In this document: in pieces, positions 18,422 to 28,340 of the stretch | How the letters are laid out: every line of letters begins with the position of its first letter | Position numbering within the stretch: the stretch's first letter is position 1 | Assembly: GCF_009725995.1 (NCBI RefSeq) | Contig: NZ_RCNS01000002.1 | Span: forward strand, 1,364,001-1,428,000 | DNA from: Zobellia laminariae | GTDB taxonomy: Bacteria; Bacteroidota; Bacteroidia; Flavobacteriales; Flavobacteriaceae | DNA length: 64,000 nucleotides | Reading direction: 5' to 3' | Translations under genes and position numbers: made by a program | The notes under the pieces: model-generated | The model's database searches: none | The model's input: only the letters and a program-made list of their open reading frames with translations | Told to the model about the DNA's origin: nothing

Positions 18422-18441
18422 CATCCAGTGGAAAAAAAGTA

Positions 18442-20832
18442 ATGGCCAAAAAGAAAACAACGACAACCAAAAAAAAGATTACCCCCAAGAAGGCTAATCT
18501 TGTTGTATCCAAAAAGAACAAAATTATATTGGGAAGCTTGCTCATACTCTTTAGTATGGCGCTATTCTTTTCGTTCGTATCCTTTTATTTTACGTGGCAA
18601 GATGACCAAAGTCTGTTATCTGAGTTTGCCAATAGAAACGAACAAGCCAAAAACCTACTTAACAAATTTGGCGCTAGTGTTAGTCACTTTTTTGTTTACA
18701 AAGGATTTGGTGTGGCTTCTGTAATCCTAACAATTTTAGTTTGCATTACCGGACTTCATCTGTTTTTAAGTTTAGATAAAAAAGGACTTCTCAAAAAATG
18801 GATTTGGGGTCTGATTTTCATGATTTGGATTTCTGTTGCCTTAGGTTTCTTGGCAGATACAAAACCGTTACTTGGTGGTCTTATAGGCTATGAAATGAAT
18901 GATTTTCTTAAAGATTACACTGGGAACATAGGCGTTGTGCTTATCCTTCTTTTTGGTTTGGTATTTATTCTCGTTCGTTTCTTCCATTTTACTCCGGAAG
19001 GAATGGCTAATTTTTTCAAGAAAAAGACTTCTTCGTTAAAATCGGAATTAGAGTCAACTTCAAAAGAAGCTTCAGACGCTATCAGAGATGTTCAAGAATC
19101 CATTAAAAAAACAGAAAAAGAAACGCCTGTAGTTCTTGATACGTACACACACAAAAAAGACATTCCGCCCCTAAAAGAAGAAAAAATTGTTCTAGATGAT
19201 TTTGAGGTTACTGTTCCTGCGGAAGAGGAAACCACAGATGAACTCGCAATGGAAGTTGAAGAAATTGTTGAAGAGCAAGAGGAGACAGATAATATTGCCA
19301 ATAAATTAGTAGAAGATTTTGGGGAGTTTGACCCTACCCTAGAGCTTGGTCACTATAAATTTCCAACCATAGAACTTTTGGACCAACATGGTGTTACCGG
19401 TGGTATTACCATTAACCAAGAAGAACTTGAGGAAAATAAAAATAAGATTGTAGACACTCTTAAGAACTACAAAATTGGTATTTCGCAAATTAAAGCGACT
19501 ATTGGCCCAACCGTTACACTTTATGAAATTGTACCTGAGGCCGGAGTGCGAATTTCTAAGATTAAAAACTTAGAGGATGACATTGCTCTTTCGCTTGCTG
19601 CTTTAGGTATTCGTATTATAGCCCCTATTCCTGGAAAGGGAACCATTGGTATTGAAGTACCTAATAAAAACTCGACTATCGTTTCCATGCGGTCGGTTAT
19701 TGCTTCTAGTAAGTTTCAAAAAGCAGAGATGGAATTGCCAATTGCTTTTGGCAAGACTATTAGTAACGAAACTTTTGTGGTTGACTTGGCAAAAATGCCT
19801 CACCTTCTAATGGCAGGTGCAACTGGCCAAGGTAAATCTGTAGGTTTGAATGCGGTACTGACATCCTTGCTATATAAAAAGCATCCAGCAGAGGTGAAAT
19901 TTATATTGGTCGATCCTAAAAAAGTAGAACTTTCTATCTATAATAAAATAGAAAGACACTTTTTGGCAAAACTGCCTGATTCCGAAGAAGCTATTATAAC
20001 CGATAATGCCAAGGTAATCAACACCTTAAATTCTCTTTGTATTGAAATGGACAATAGGTATGAACTGCTGAAACATGCCCAGGTTCGTAACCTTAAGGAA
20101 TACAATGTTAAATTTAAGTCGCGTAAATTGAATCCTAATGACGGGCATAAATTTTTACCCTACATTGTTTTGGTTATAGATGAATTTGCAGATTTAATCA
20201 TGACTGCCGGTAAAGAAGTAGAAACACCTATTGCACGTTTGGCACAGTTGGCAAGAGCTATTGGTATTCACTTAATTATTGCCACACAAAGACCATCCGT
20301 AAACGTTATAACAGGTATTATTAAGGCGAATTTCCCTGCAAGAATTGCATTTAGAGTTACCTCTAAAATAGATTCAAGAACAATCTTAGATGCCCAAGGA
20401 GCTGATCAGTTGATTGGACGGGGTGACATGTTGTTCACACAAGGTAACGATGTTACTCGTATTCAATGTGCCTTCGTAGACACCCCTGAAGTTGCTAAAA
20501 TTACAGAATACATAGGTTCTCAACGGGCCTATCCAAATGCCTACGAACTGCCAGAATATTCTGGAGAGGATTCTGGCACAAGTATTGATAATAACATATC
20601 TGAGAGAGATATCCTGTTTCGTGATGCAGCCGAAGTTATTGTAACCGCTCAACAAGGTTCCGCCTCTTTAATTCAACGAAAATTGAAATTGGGTTACAAC
20701 CGTGCAGGCCGTATTGTAGATCAACTTGAAGCCGCTGGTATTGTAGGTCCTTTTGAAGGCAGTAAAGCAAGACAGGTATTAGTGCCTGATTTTGTTGCCT
20801 TAGATCAATTATTAAACAACGAACGCTCGTAA
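18442..20832 (+). CDS. ftsK: DNA translocase FtsK
   Basis: 796 residues. A Lys-rich N-terminus is followed by four membrane helices (about residues 25-180), then an acidic linker (about 190-290), the alpha/beta motor with Walker A GATGQGKS (near residue 459) and a Walker B region VLVIDEFADL. A C-terminal gamma winged-helix domain (about 725-790, including QQGSASLIQRKLKLGYNRA) recognises chromosome-orienting sequences. It couples septum formation to chromosome dimer resolution with a Xer recombinase. Followed 26 bases later by lolA. Confidence 0.96.
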   Translation: MAKKKTTTTKKKITPKKANLVVSKKNKIILGSLLILFSMALFFSFVSFYFTWQDDQSLLSEFANRNEQAKNLLNKFGASVSHFFVYKGFGVASVILTILVCITGLHLFLSLDKKGLLKKWIWGLIFMIWISVALGFLADTKPLLGGLIGYEMNDFLKDYTGNIGVVLILLFGLVFILVRFFHFTPEGMANFFKKKTSSLKSELESTSKEASDAIRDVQESIKKTEKETPVVLDTYTHKKDIPPLKEEKIVLDDFEVTVPAEEETTDELAMEVEEIVEEQEETDNIANKLVEDFGEFDPTLELGHYKFPTIELLDQHGVTGGITINQEELEENKNKIVDTLKNYKIGISQIKATIGPTVTLYEIVPEAGVRISKIKNLEDDIALSLAALGIRIIAPIPGKGTIGIEVPNKNSTIVSMRSVIASSKFQKAEMELPIAFGKTISNETFVVDLAKMPHLLMAGATGQGKSVGLNAVLTSLLYKKHPAEVKFILVDPKKVELSIYNKIERHFLAKLPDSEEAIITDNAKVINTLNSLCIEMDNRYELLKHAQVRNLKEYNVKFKSRKLNPNDGHKFLPYIVLVIDEFADLIMTAGKEVETPIARLAQLARAIGIHLIIATQRPSVNVITGIIKANFPARIAFRVTSKIDSRTILDAQGADQLIGRGDMLFTQGNDVTRIQCAFVDTPEVAKITEYIGSQRAYPNAYELPEYSGEDSGTSIDNNISERDILFRDAAEVIVTAQQGSASLIQRKLKLGYNRAGRIVDQLEAAGIVGPFEGSKARQVLVPDFVALDQLLNNERS

Positions 20833-20858
20833 TTAGAGCTGTTAATTTAAATAGTAAA

Positions 20859-21503
20859 ATGAAAAATATTCTTTTAGTACTTACTGTTGTATTCCTTTCA
20901 AACACCACTTTTGCTCAAAATTCTGACAAAGCAAAAGTACTGTTGGATGACGTTTATAATAAAGTAAAAAGCTATGACAATATCTATGTCGATTTTAAAT
21001 ATGTTCTCAACAATTCAGAAGCTGGCATAAACCAAGAAACCCGTGGCGAAGTCACTTTACAAGGTGATAAGTACATTGGTAATTTCTTTGGGTCTACTCA
21101 GTTATTTGATGGCTCTAAAGTGTATACCATCATTCCAGAGAACGAAGAAGTTACTATTGAGGATAAATCAGATGATGAAAATGCGTTGACTCCTGCAAAA
21201 ATGTTGACTTTTTATAGAGAAGGTCACAATTATGAAATGGACATTCTGCAGAACGTAAACGGTAGAAAAATTCAGTACGTGAAGCTTACTCCTATTGACA
21301 CTAACTCAGAAATAAAGACTATTTTGTTGGGGATAGATGCTGAAACAAAGCATATCTACAAGCTAATAGAAACTGGTAAAAATGGGACTACTACGACCAT
21401 TACCGTTAATTCTTTCAAAACTGACCAACCTTTGTCAAAAACCTTGTTTACTTTTGATGAGGCCAAGTACAAGAATGACGGGTACTACATAGTAAGAAAC
21501 TAA
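20859..21503 (+). CDS. lolA: Outer-membrane lipoprotein carrier protein LolA
   Basis: 214 residues with a signal peptide ending near NTTFAQ (about residue 20). The mature part has the LolA-type beta-rich pattern: VYNKVKSYDNIYVDFKYVL at the start, YIGNFFGSTQLFDGSKVYTIIPENEE in the middle. It ferries lipoproteins through the periplasm from LolCDE to the outer membrane. LolB is generally absent from Bacteroidota. The neighbours ftsK and lptF/G are typical for flavobacteria. Confidence 0.9.
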   Translation: MKNILLVLTVVFLSNTTFAQNSDKAKVLLDDVYNKVKSYDNIYVDFKYVLNNSEAGINQETRGEVTLQGDKYIGNFFGSTQLFDGSKVYTIIPENEEVTIEDKSDDENALTPAKMLTFYREGHNYEMDILQNVNGRKIQYVKLTPIDTNSEIKTILLGIDAETKHIYKLIETGKNGTTTTITVNSFKTDQPLSKTLFTFDEAKYKNDGYYIVRN

Positions 21504-21513
21504 CATTGCCACA

Positions 21514-23088
21514 TTGAGAATTCTAGACCGATATATATTATCGCGGTTCCTTTATAATTTTTTGAGTTCGTTCGTAATATTGATGTTCATCTTCATATTT
21601 CAGACGATATGGTTGTTCATTGATGATTTTGCCGGCAAAGGTCTGGATATTGGTATCATAGGTAAGTTTTTCTTTTACATGATGCCCAGCTTAACGGAAA
21701 AGGTATTGCCCTTAACCGTTATTCTAGCCTCCATCCTTACTTTTGGAACACTGGCGGAGAATTACGAATTCGCAGCAATGAAAGCCTCTGGTATTTCCTT
21801 GCAGCGCTCCATGCTAAGCCTTATTATTTTTATGGTCCTTTTAGGAGGCGTTACCTTTTACTTTGCAAACAGCGTGATACCTGCTTCTGAGCAGAAAATC
21901 TACAATATGCGGCGTAACATTGCCAAAGTAAAGCCCGCAGCAGCTATAGAAAAGGGGGTTTTTAGTGACTTTGAGGGCATGAGTATTAAGGTTGATGAAA
22001 AGTATGGTGAGAAAGACCGCTTTTTAAAAAATGTAATCATTCACCAGAAAACAGCCGCCAATGTTAACAGCACAGTAATAAAAGCGAAAACTGGTGAGCT
22101 AATTAGTAGTGAAGATTCAGAACTTATTCAATTAGTACTTCGTGATGGTCATGACTATCGTGACATGGATAAAACAAAAAGCACAGAAAAAAGAAAATAC
22201 CCCTTTACCAATACCGATTTTGAGATTTACCGGATGAACATTGAAATTCCGGAAATGGAGCAAGATCTTGAAGAGGAAAATGTGTCTAATCGTGAGAAGA
22301 TGAAAAACGTCTCTCGGTTAATAAAGGATATGGATTCAATTGAGGATGACAATCGTAGAATCGTTCAAGCCTTCTCCAAAAACATAGTTTATCGTATGGG
22401 TGGTTTTATTCCTCTTACCCCCAAAGACACAGCAGTTACCAAAAAAATGGAATTGCTTCGTGAGAAAGAGGCATTGGCAGATAAGAATACTATAACAACA
22501 AGCCCTATTGATACGGCAACCGCAGTTACTAAGGAGGACGTCATAACAGATTCCCTATCGGTAGCCGCTGTAGCATCAAACGAAAAGACACCTCCAACAG
22601 ATATTATATCATTATTTAAAGACTGGCAAAAAGTGCAGGTTATGAACTCTGCCAAAAACTCCGTTTCTAATATAATGACCTCTATTGAAGGAAAAAAACA
22701 AGAGCTAGACAAGCGTTACGAAATACACCGTAGGCACGTTTTCTCACTACATGAAAAGTATGCTTTGGCGCTTTCATGTATCATCTTGTTTTTTGTAGGA
22801 GCACCACTAGGAGCTATAATTAGAAAAGGTGGGATAGGTTTACCAATGGTAGTTGCCATCTTACTATTTTTAGTCTATTATTTCTTAGGCGTTTTCGCTG
22901 AAAACTACAGCTACAAAGGCAATATACACCCTATTATAGGAGCATGGCTATCTTCAATGGTTATGTTACCTTTAGGTATTTACTTAACAAGACAAGCTAC
23001 GGCAGACCAGGGTATGATAAATTTTGGAAATGTTATAGACCTTGTCAAACGTCTTTTTTCTAAAAAGGACAAAACTGAAGAAGAATGA
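21514..23088 (+). CDS. LptF/LptG family permease (LPS export)
   Basis: 524 residues, TTG start. LptF/LptG architecture: membrane helices at about 10-130 (ILDRYILSRFLYNF, then LAENYEFAAMKASGISLQR), a periplasmic beta-jellyroll, and C-terminal helices from about 415 (LHEKYALALSCIILFFVGAPLGAIIRKGG is the hallmark region; given in two parts here). The central loop is longer than in E. coli and contains a Thr/Ala-rich linker (about 310-370). It would form the LPS extractor with LptB. Overlaps ribB by 4 bases (ATGA). Confidence 0.88.
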   Translation: MRILDRYILSRFLYNFLSSFVILMFIFIFQTIWLFIDDFAGKGLDIGIIGKFFFYMMPSLTEKVLPLTVILASILTFGTLAENYEFAAMKASGISLQRSMLSLIIFMVLLGGVTFYFANSVIPASEQKIYNMRRNIAKVKPAAAIEKGVFSDFEGMSIKVDEKYGEKDRFLKNVIIHQKTAANVNSTVIKAKTGELISSEDSELIQLVLRDGHDYRDMDKTKSTEKRKYPFTNTDFEIYRMNIEIPEMEQDLEEENVSNREKMKNVSRLIKDMDSIEDDNRRIVQAFSKNIVYRMGGFIPLTPKDTAVTKKMELLREKEALADKNTITTSPIDTATAVTKEDVITDSLSVAAVASNEKTPPTDIISLFKDWQKVQVMNSAKNSVSNIMTSIEGKKQELDKRYEIHRRHVFSLHEKYALALSCIILFFVGAPLGAIIRKGGIGLPMVVAILLFLVYYFLGVFAENYSYKGNIHPIIGAWLSSMVMLPLGIYLTRQATADQGMINFGNVIDLVKRLFSKKDKTEEE

Positions 23089-24227
23089 TTACCGATATGG
23101 AAAAGAAAATTCAATTGAATACTATTGAGGAGGCCATTGATGAAATTAGAAAAGGTAATGTCATTATTGTTGTAGACGATGAAAATCGTGAGAACGAAGG
23201 TGATTTTTTAGCTGCTGCTGAATTGGCAACAACTGAAACCGTAAATTTTATGGCTACCCATGGTAGAGGACTTATATGCGCCCCGTTAACTGAGGGCAGA
23301 TGTAAAGATCTAGGTCTTCACATGATGGTCAATAATAATACGGATCCTATGGAAACGGCCTTCACCGTGTCTGTAGATTTACGTGGTGGTGGTGTTACTA
23401 CTGGAATTTCTGCTTCGGACAGAGCCCAAACGGTACTTGCGCTGACTAAAAAAGAAACCAAACCTCATGATTTGGCGCGCCCTGGGCATATTTTCCCGCT
23501 TGTTGCAAGAGAAGGTGGCGTATTACGAAGAACAGGCCACACGGAAGCTGCTATTGATTTTGCACGATTGGCTGGGTTACAACCAGCTGGCTATATTGTG
23601 GAAATTATGAATGAAGACGGGAGTATGGCCCGCTTGCCTCAATTGATGAAGGTTGCTAAAAAGTTTGACCTTAAAATTGTTTCTATAGAAGATTTAGTTG
23701 CCTATAGAATGGAGCATGATAGCCTTATTGCCAAAAAAGAAGATTTTGATATAGAAACTCGTTTTGGGAAATTCCGCCTACGAGCTTATCAACAGACTAC
23801 AAATAACCATGTGCATATTGCTTTAACTAAAGGCTCATGGAACAAAACCGAAAAGGTATTGACACGTATCAATTCTACCTTGGTTAACAATGATATTTTA
23901 GGTACGCTTACCAATAATCCTGATGCAAAACTTGAAGATATGTTCAAGGCTATTGATAAGGAAGGAAAAGGCGCCATTGTTTTTATAAATCAAGATTCTG
24001 AATCCTTGAATCTATTATCACGATTGGCAGAGCTAAAAGAACTACAGAAAAAAGGAATTCAAAAAGCACCAAAAATTGATATGGATGCTCGTGATTTTGG
24101 TATCGGAGCACAAATTCTTCATGATTTGGGCATTGTCAAAATGAGAATCCTTTCAAATTCACCACAAACCAAACGTGTTGGTATTATTGGTTACGGTATT
24201 GAAATTGTTGAATACGTAGGATACTAA
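23085..24227 (+). CDS. ribB: 3,4-dihydroxy-2-butanone 4-phosphate synthase with degenerate GTP cyclohydrolase II domain
   Basis: 380 residues. The N-terminal DHBP synthase half (about 5-205) is complete: DDENRENEGDF, ATHGRGLIC, GISASDRAQT and RRTGHTEAAIDFARLAG are all intact. The C-terminal half (about 212-380) has the GCHII fold order but lacks its catalytic signature. Where active enzymes have GD-x-F-x-S-x-R-C-D-C, this has NDILGTLTNNP, and RQEGRG is replaced by NQDSESL. All zinc Cys are gone. It therefore should make DHBP from ribulose 5-phosphate for riboflavin, but a separate RibA is needed. Overlaps the lptF/G-type gene by 4 bases. Confidence 0.92.
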   Translation: MITDMEKKIQLNTIEEAIDEIRKGNVIIVVDDENRENEGDFLAAAELATTETVNFMATHGRGLICAPLTEGRCKDLGLHMMVNNNTDPMETAFTVSVDLRGGGVTTGISASDRAQTVLALTKKETKPHDLARPGHIFPLVAREGGVLRRTGHTEAAIDFARLAGLQPAGYIVEIMNEDGSMARLPQLMKVAKKFDLKIVSIEDLVAYRMEHDSLIAKKEDFDIETRFGKFRLRAYQQTTNNHVHIALTKGSWNKTEKVLTRINSTLVNNDILGTLTNNPDAKLEDMFKAIDKEGKGAIVFINQDSESLNLLSRLAELKELQKKGIQKAPKIDMDARDFGIGAQILHDLGIVKMRILSNSPQTKRVGIIGYGIEIVEYVGY

Positions 24228-24247
24228 TATTCCTTTTGCCTAGCAAT

Positions 24248-27200
24248 CTATTTTATTAATTGACTTGGCGGGTAACCAAATTGCTTTTTAAAGCAGCGGC
24301 TAAAGTATAAGGGGTCACTAAACCCAATAAGGGTAGTGACTTCAGATACATTGTATTTTTTTGTTCGTAGAAGTTGAGCTGATTTTTTTAGTCTAATCGT
24401 TCGTATGAATTCATTGGGGGCCAAATCCGTAAGTTCTTTAATCTTGCGGTATAGTTTTGATGAACTCATCCCCAATGACTGACAAAGAAGAGATGTGTTT
24501 AGCTCGCTATTCCCCATATTCTCATGAATCAATTTCGTTAAATCTTCCATGAAAGATTGATCTATGGGTGAATGCGTCAACGTATTCACTTGACTTTCTA
24601 TTTCTTCCGAAAATCTATTTTTTAATTCTTTCCTAGAATTGATGATATTTTCAATTCTAGTTTTAAGCAGTGAAGGGTCAAACGGTTTTACCAAATACCC
24701 ATCAGCTCCAGAGCTGTACCCTTTTATTTTATCATCATTATCTGATAATGCCGTTAATAGAATAACAGGAATGTGACTAATATCCGCATCGTTCTTCAAT
24801 GCTTTACAAAATTCTAATCCGTTTTTAACTGGCATCATAACGTCTGCAATACAGATAGCCGGTTTAACATTTAAGCAGACTTCCAACCCTTTTTCTCCGT
24901 TCTCAGCTTCAAAAACCTTGTAATAATCAGAGAGGTAATCCATTAAATAATTACGTAGTTCCGCATTATCTTCTATGATTAATATCCGCTCTTTTAAATG
25001 GGTACTTTGAATGATTTTCTTTGCGGTAATAAGCTGTGGAGAATCTTCAACTACTTGGCTTTTCTCGTACTCAAACACTTCATCATCTTCATAGGCTGTA
25101 CGGGAAATTGGTAGTTTCAAAGTAAATACACTGCCTTTGTTCAGCTCGCTTTCTACCGTTATCTGTCCTTTGTGTAATTCCGTCAAAGCTTTTACTAGTG
25201 ATAAACCAATTCCAGAACCTGTATTAAGGCTGGTGCTATTGGAAGCTTGATAAAAGCGAGAGAAAATTTTCTTTTGACTTTCTTTAGGAACTCCAATTCC
25301 GTCATCACTCACTTCTACAATTAGGAAGGCCTCACTCCCCTTCTCTTTTACTTCTATAAAAAGGTCTACATGACCATAATTATGAGTAAATTTCAATGCA
25401 TTAGATAATAGATTATACAGCATTTTATCATACTTATCCCGATCTATATATCCTTCAATCTCTTCATTTTCAGATATTAAGTTGAAATTGATTTTTTTAT
25501 CGTCCGCCAACTCTTCAAATGAACGAAAGGTGTTCTTTGTATACAGAAGAATATCCGTCTTTGTAACTTTCAAACGCAATTCACCAGATTGGGCCCTCCT
25601 AAAATCCAACACCTGATTTACCAAGTTCAATAATCTATTCGCGTTCTGGTGGATAAGATTATAGCGGCTCTGTTGAAAGTAATTACCCGAATCCTTTCCA
25701 TCTTCAATTAACTGTTTCGCGGGGCCTAAAATTAGTGTTAGCGGAGTTCTAAGTTCATGAGATATATTCGTAAAGAAACGTAGCTTTTCGTTATTCAATT
25801 TTTCATCACGTTCCCGTTTTACCCTCTCCATTAACCATTGTTGTTTTAATACGATACGGGCCCTAATTTGCTTTCGTATGAGGTAAAAAGCCAATGCCAA
25901 CACTAACAACAAGAGAAAAAATGCTTTATAGGTAAACCAAAAAGGAGGAAGTATTTTAATCTGGTACGAAGCAACATCACTCCAGACCCCATGACTATTC
26001 ATAGCCTTTACTTTAAATACATAATTTCCCGAAAACAAATTCGTGTATTGAACAGTTCGTTGCCGAACATCTACGGTGTTCCAATTTTCATCAAACCCTT
26101 GTAAAATATAGCTGTACCTATTCTGTCTTCCGTTTACGTAAGATGGACTAGAAAAAGTAAGTGAGAAATTCTTATTTGTATTCTTAAGAATAAGGTTTCT
26201 ATTTATGTTTATATCAGATTTAAGTATCTGCTGTCCGTTTATTACCGAGCCAATTTCTACGGCCTTGTTCTGTACTCTAATATTGGTAATTATAGGTTCT
26301 GGCGCATATTCATTTACAGAAAGTTCTTTTGGCGAAAAGGTTATAATCCCCTCCTTACCACCAAGGTACATATGGGAATCATCTGCATAATAAAACCCTC
26401 TGGTACTGAATATATCTAGCCGATTTCCACTTTCCGTGTGGTATAGTTTTAATTCTTTTGAGGCAATGTCATATTTGCCTAAATTATTATTATTCATGTT
26501 CAACCACAGAAATCCATCTTTATTAGATAGAATGTTTGTAATCCATCTATTCTGCAATCCATCTATTTCATCTACTGGTAAAAAATTGTCTAACGCAGGG
26601 TCATAATAACAGAGCCCCTTACGGGTAGCGGCCCAAATTTTTCCTGATTCATCTATGGCAATATCGCTAACGTTATTATGAGGTAAACCAACTTTAATCT
26701 CTGGTTTGGCTTCGTACGCCTTAACTTTCATTGATTGTCTATCGTAGCAATAGACGCCCATTTGTGTAGCAAACCAAATTTTATTATCTGCACTTGCTTT
26801 TACCGTGTTGATATCAAGCGTAGGCAACAAATTCCCATAAGTCTTATCTACTTTATGAGTTTCCAAATTTAGGACAACGGCACCCTCACCGTGAGAAGCT
26901 ATAATCATTTGATTATTTCCAAAAGGCTCAAAAGCTAAAATGGGAGCGTGTTTAAATCCTACGTCAATTACCTTGTCAGTTTTATTTAGGTAATTATAAA
27001 CCAGTATTTTTCCATTCCAAAGACCACAATAGAATGTTTTCCCATCCAGGGAATACATGCTGGCAATATCTTTTTGAGTATTGTAAAGTGGAACATAGTT
27101 TTCTTCTTTTGAAAGAAATAGACCATTATGCCTTGTTGCTACTATTATTTTTTCATCAAAAGTTTTTGAGAAATCTCGGATGCGAGGCACTTGGTTTTCT

Positions 27201-28279
27201 ATAAACTGACTGATTGATGTGTTATATTTAAACTGATTCTCGTAAGGGTCGTATTTATCCAATCCTTCTTCAGTACCCACCCAAAGCACACCCGAAGCAT
27301 CAAAATATAGTGAAGAAACCAAGTTGTCCACTAATGAGTCATCATCAGACAATTCGGAAAAATACCAGTCATACTGTTTAGTTTGAATGTCTTCTAAAGC
27401 ATCTACTTGCAAAATACCTCCTAAAGTTCCCAGCCAATATTTTCCGTTGGGAGCTTTTGCTATTGATATAAAATAAGGTCCCAGCTTATCCCTTACTTCA
27501 GAATCTTCAATAAGCAAATTTTGAAAGCTATCTTGACCTACATTCAATTTGTACAAACCATTTCTACTACCTGCAAAAATGTTCGCCTTCTGGTCTTCGT
27601 AAATGAAGTTCACATAAGGGCTAGCTTCATTTTGAACCGATAATGAGTATTGTTTTATTTGGACAATGGAACCAAGGTTATCCAAAGAAATTCTAGCTAT
27701 TCCAACATCTCCATAACTACCAATCCATAAGCGCCCTTTAGAATCTTCAAAAATTTCTTTAACGTAGGTAAAACCCTCAAGAGGAATTTTACTAAAGCTT
27801 TCTTTTTTAGAATCGTACAGAAACAACCCTTGGTCTTTGGTACCAACCCAAACTCTTTTAAACGAATCTATATGAACAGACCTAATTTCCTTGTCTGGCA
27901 ATGACCCGGTATTATTAGCGTCGGGTAAAAAAACTTTGAATTTATAAGTGTTTAAATCAAGAAGCGTAAGTCCGTTACGCGTTCCAATCCATAATTGGTT
28001 GGTTTCTTTATTAAACTCCAGTGCAGTAATATCATCATTGGGAATGGTGTTTACAGAAGGTGAAACGCTGGTATATGATTTAAATTCATACCCGTCAAAG
28101 CGGTTAAGGCCTGAAAATGTTCCAAACCAAAGGAAGCCTTCATTATCTTGAACAATGTGTCTTACCGAATTATGAGAAATACCACTAGCATCATTATAGT
28201 GCTCAAATTTTAATGATTGAGCACACATTCCCCAAGCAGAGATGGTAAACCAGAAAACGCATGCTAATCGGTAGCCCAT
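24248..28279 (-). CDS. Hybrid two-component system sensor/regulator (HTCS) of the PUL
   Basis: 1343 residues, all domains of an HTCS. A signal sequence precedes about 14 periplasmic Reg_prop blades (about 25-690, repeats of the WIGT.NGL type), a Y_Y_Y domain (about 700-770), one membrane helix (about 785-805), a HisKA with SHELRTPLTLILGP (His near 840), an HATPase with DDGIGVP and GSGIGLSLVK, a receiver with Asp in CIADVMMPVKNG (near 1145), and an AraC-type helix-turn-helix (about 1240-1343). It binds oligosaccharide in the periplasm and activates the susC-led operon. It is the last gene of the co-oriented cluster. Confidence 0.95.
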   Translation of the reverse strand: MGYRLACVFWFTISAWGMCAQSLKFEHYNDASGISHNSVRHIVQDNEGFLWFGTFSGLNRFDGYEFKSYTSVSPSVNTIPNDDITALEFNKETNQLWIGTRNGLTLLDLNTYKFKVFLPDANNTGSLPDKEIRSVHIDSFKRVWVGTKDQGLFLYDSKKESFSKIPLEGFTYVKEIFEDSKGRLWIGSYGDVGIARISLDNLGSIVQIKQYSLSVQNEASPYVNFIYEDQKANIFAGSRNGLYKLNVGQDSFQNLLIEDSEVRDKLGPYFISIAKAPNGKYWLGTLGGILQVDALEDIQTKQYDWYFSELSDDDSLVDNLVSSLYFDASGVLWVGTEEGLDKYDPYENQFKYNTSISQFIENQVPRIRDFSKTFDEKIIVATRHNGLFLSKEENYVPLYNTQKDIASMYSLDGKTFYCGLWNGKILVYNYLNKTDKVIDVGFKHAPILAFEPFGNNQMIIASHGEGAVVLNLETHKVDKTYGNLLPTLDINTVKASADNKIWFATQMGVYCYDRQSMKVKAYEAKPEIKVGLPHNNVSDIAIDESGKIWAATRKGLCYYDPALDNFLPVDEIDGLQNRWITNILSNKDGFLWLNMNNNNLGKYDIASKELKLYHTESGNRLDIFSTRGFYYADDSHMYLGGKEGIITFSPKELSVNEYAPEPIITNIRVQNKAVEIGSVINGQQILKSDININRNLILKNTNKNFSLTFSSPSYVNGRQNRYSYILQGFDENWNTVDVRQRTVQYTNLFSGNYVFKVKAMNSHGVWSDVASYQIKILPPFWFTYKAFFLLLLVLALAFYLIRKQIRARIVLKQQWLMERVKRERDEKLNNEKLRFFTNISHELRTPLTLILGPAKQLIEDGKDSGNYFQQSRYNLIHQNANRLLNLVNQVLDFRRAQSGELRLKVTKTDILLYTKNTFRSFEELADDKKINFNLISENEEIEGYIDRDKYDKMLYNLLSNALKFTHNYGHVDLFIEVKEKGSEAFLIVEVSDDGIGVPKESQKKIFSRFYQASNSTSLNTGSGIGLSLVKALTELHKGQITVESELNKGSVFTLKLPISRTAYEDDEVFEYEKSQVVEDSPQLITAKKIIQSTHLKERILIIEDNAELRNYLMDYLSDYYKVFEAENGEKGLEVCLNVKPAICIADVMMPVKNGLEFCKALKNDADISHIPVILLTALSDNDDKIKGYSSGADGYLVKPFDPSLLKTRIENIINSRKELKNRFSEEIESQVNTLTHSPIDQSFMEDLTKLIHENMGNSELNTSLLCQSLGMSSSKLYRKIKELTDLAPNEFIRTIRLKKSAQLLRTKKYNVSEVTTLIGFSDPLYFSRCFKKQFGYPPSQLIK

Positions 28280-28340
28280 AAAATTTTGAGTTGCAATTAC
28301 AATTTAAGGTTTTAAAAATCAACTCCAAGCTCAACTGGAT

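Noticed and set aside
23085..24227. Fully bifunctional RibBA
   Set aside because: The GCHII zinc cysteines and arginine motif are absent, so only the DHBP synthase function is called.
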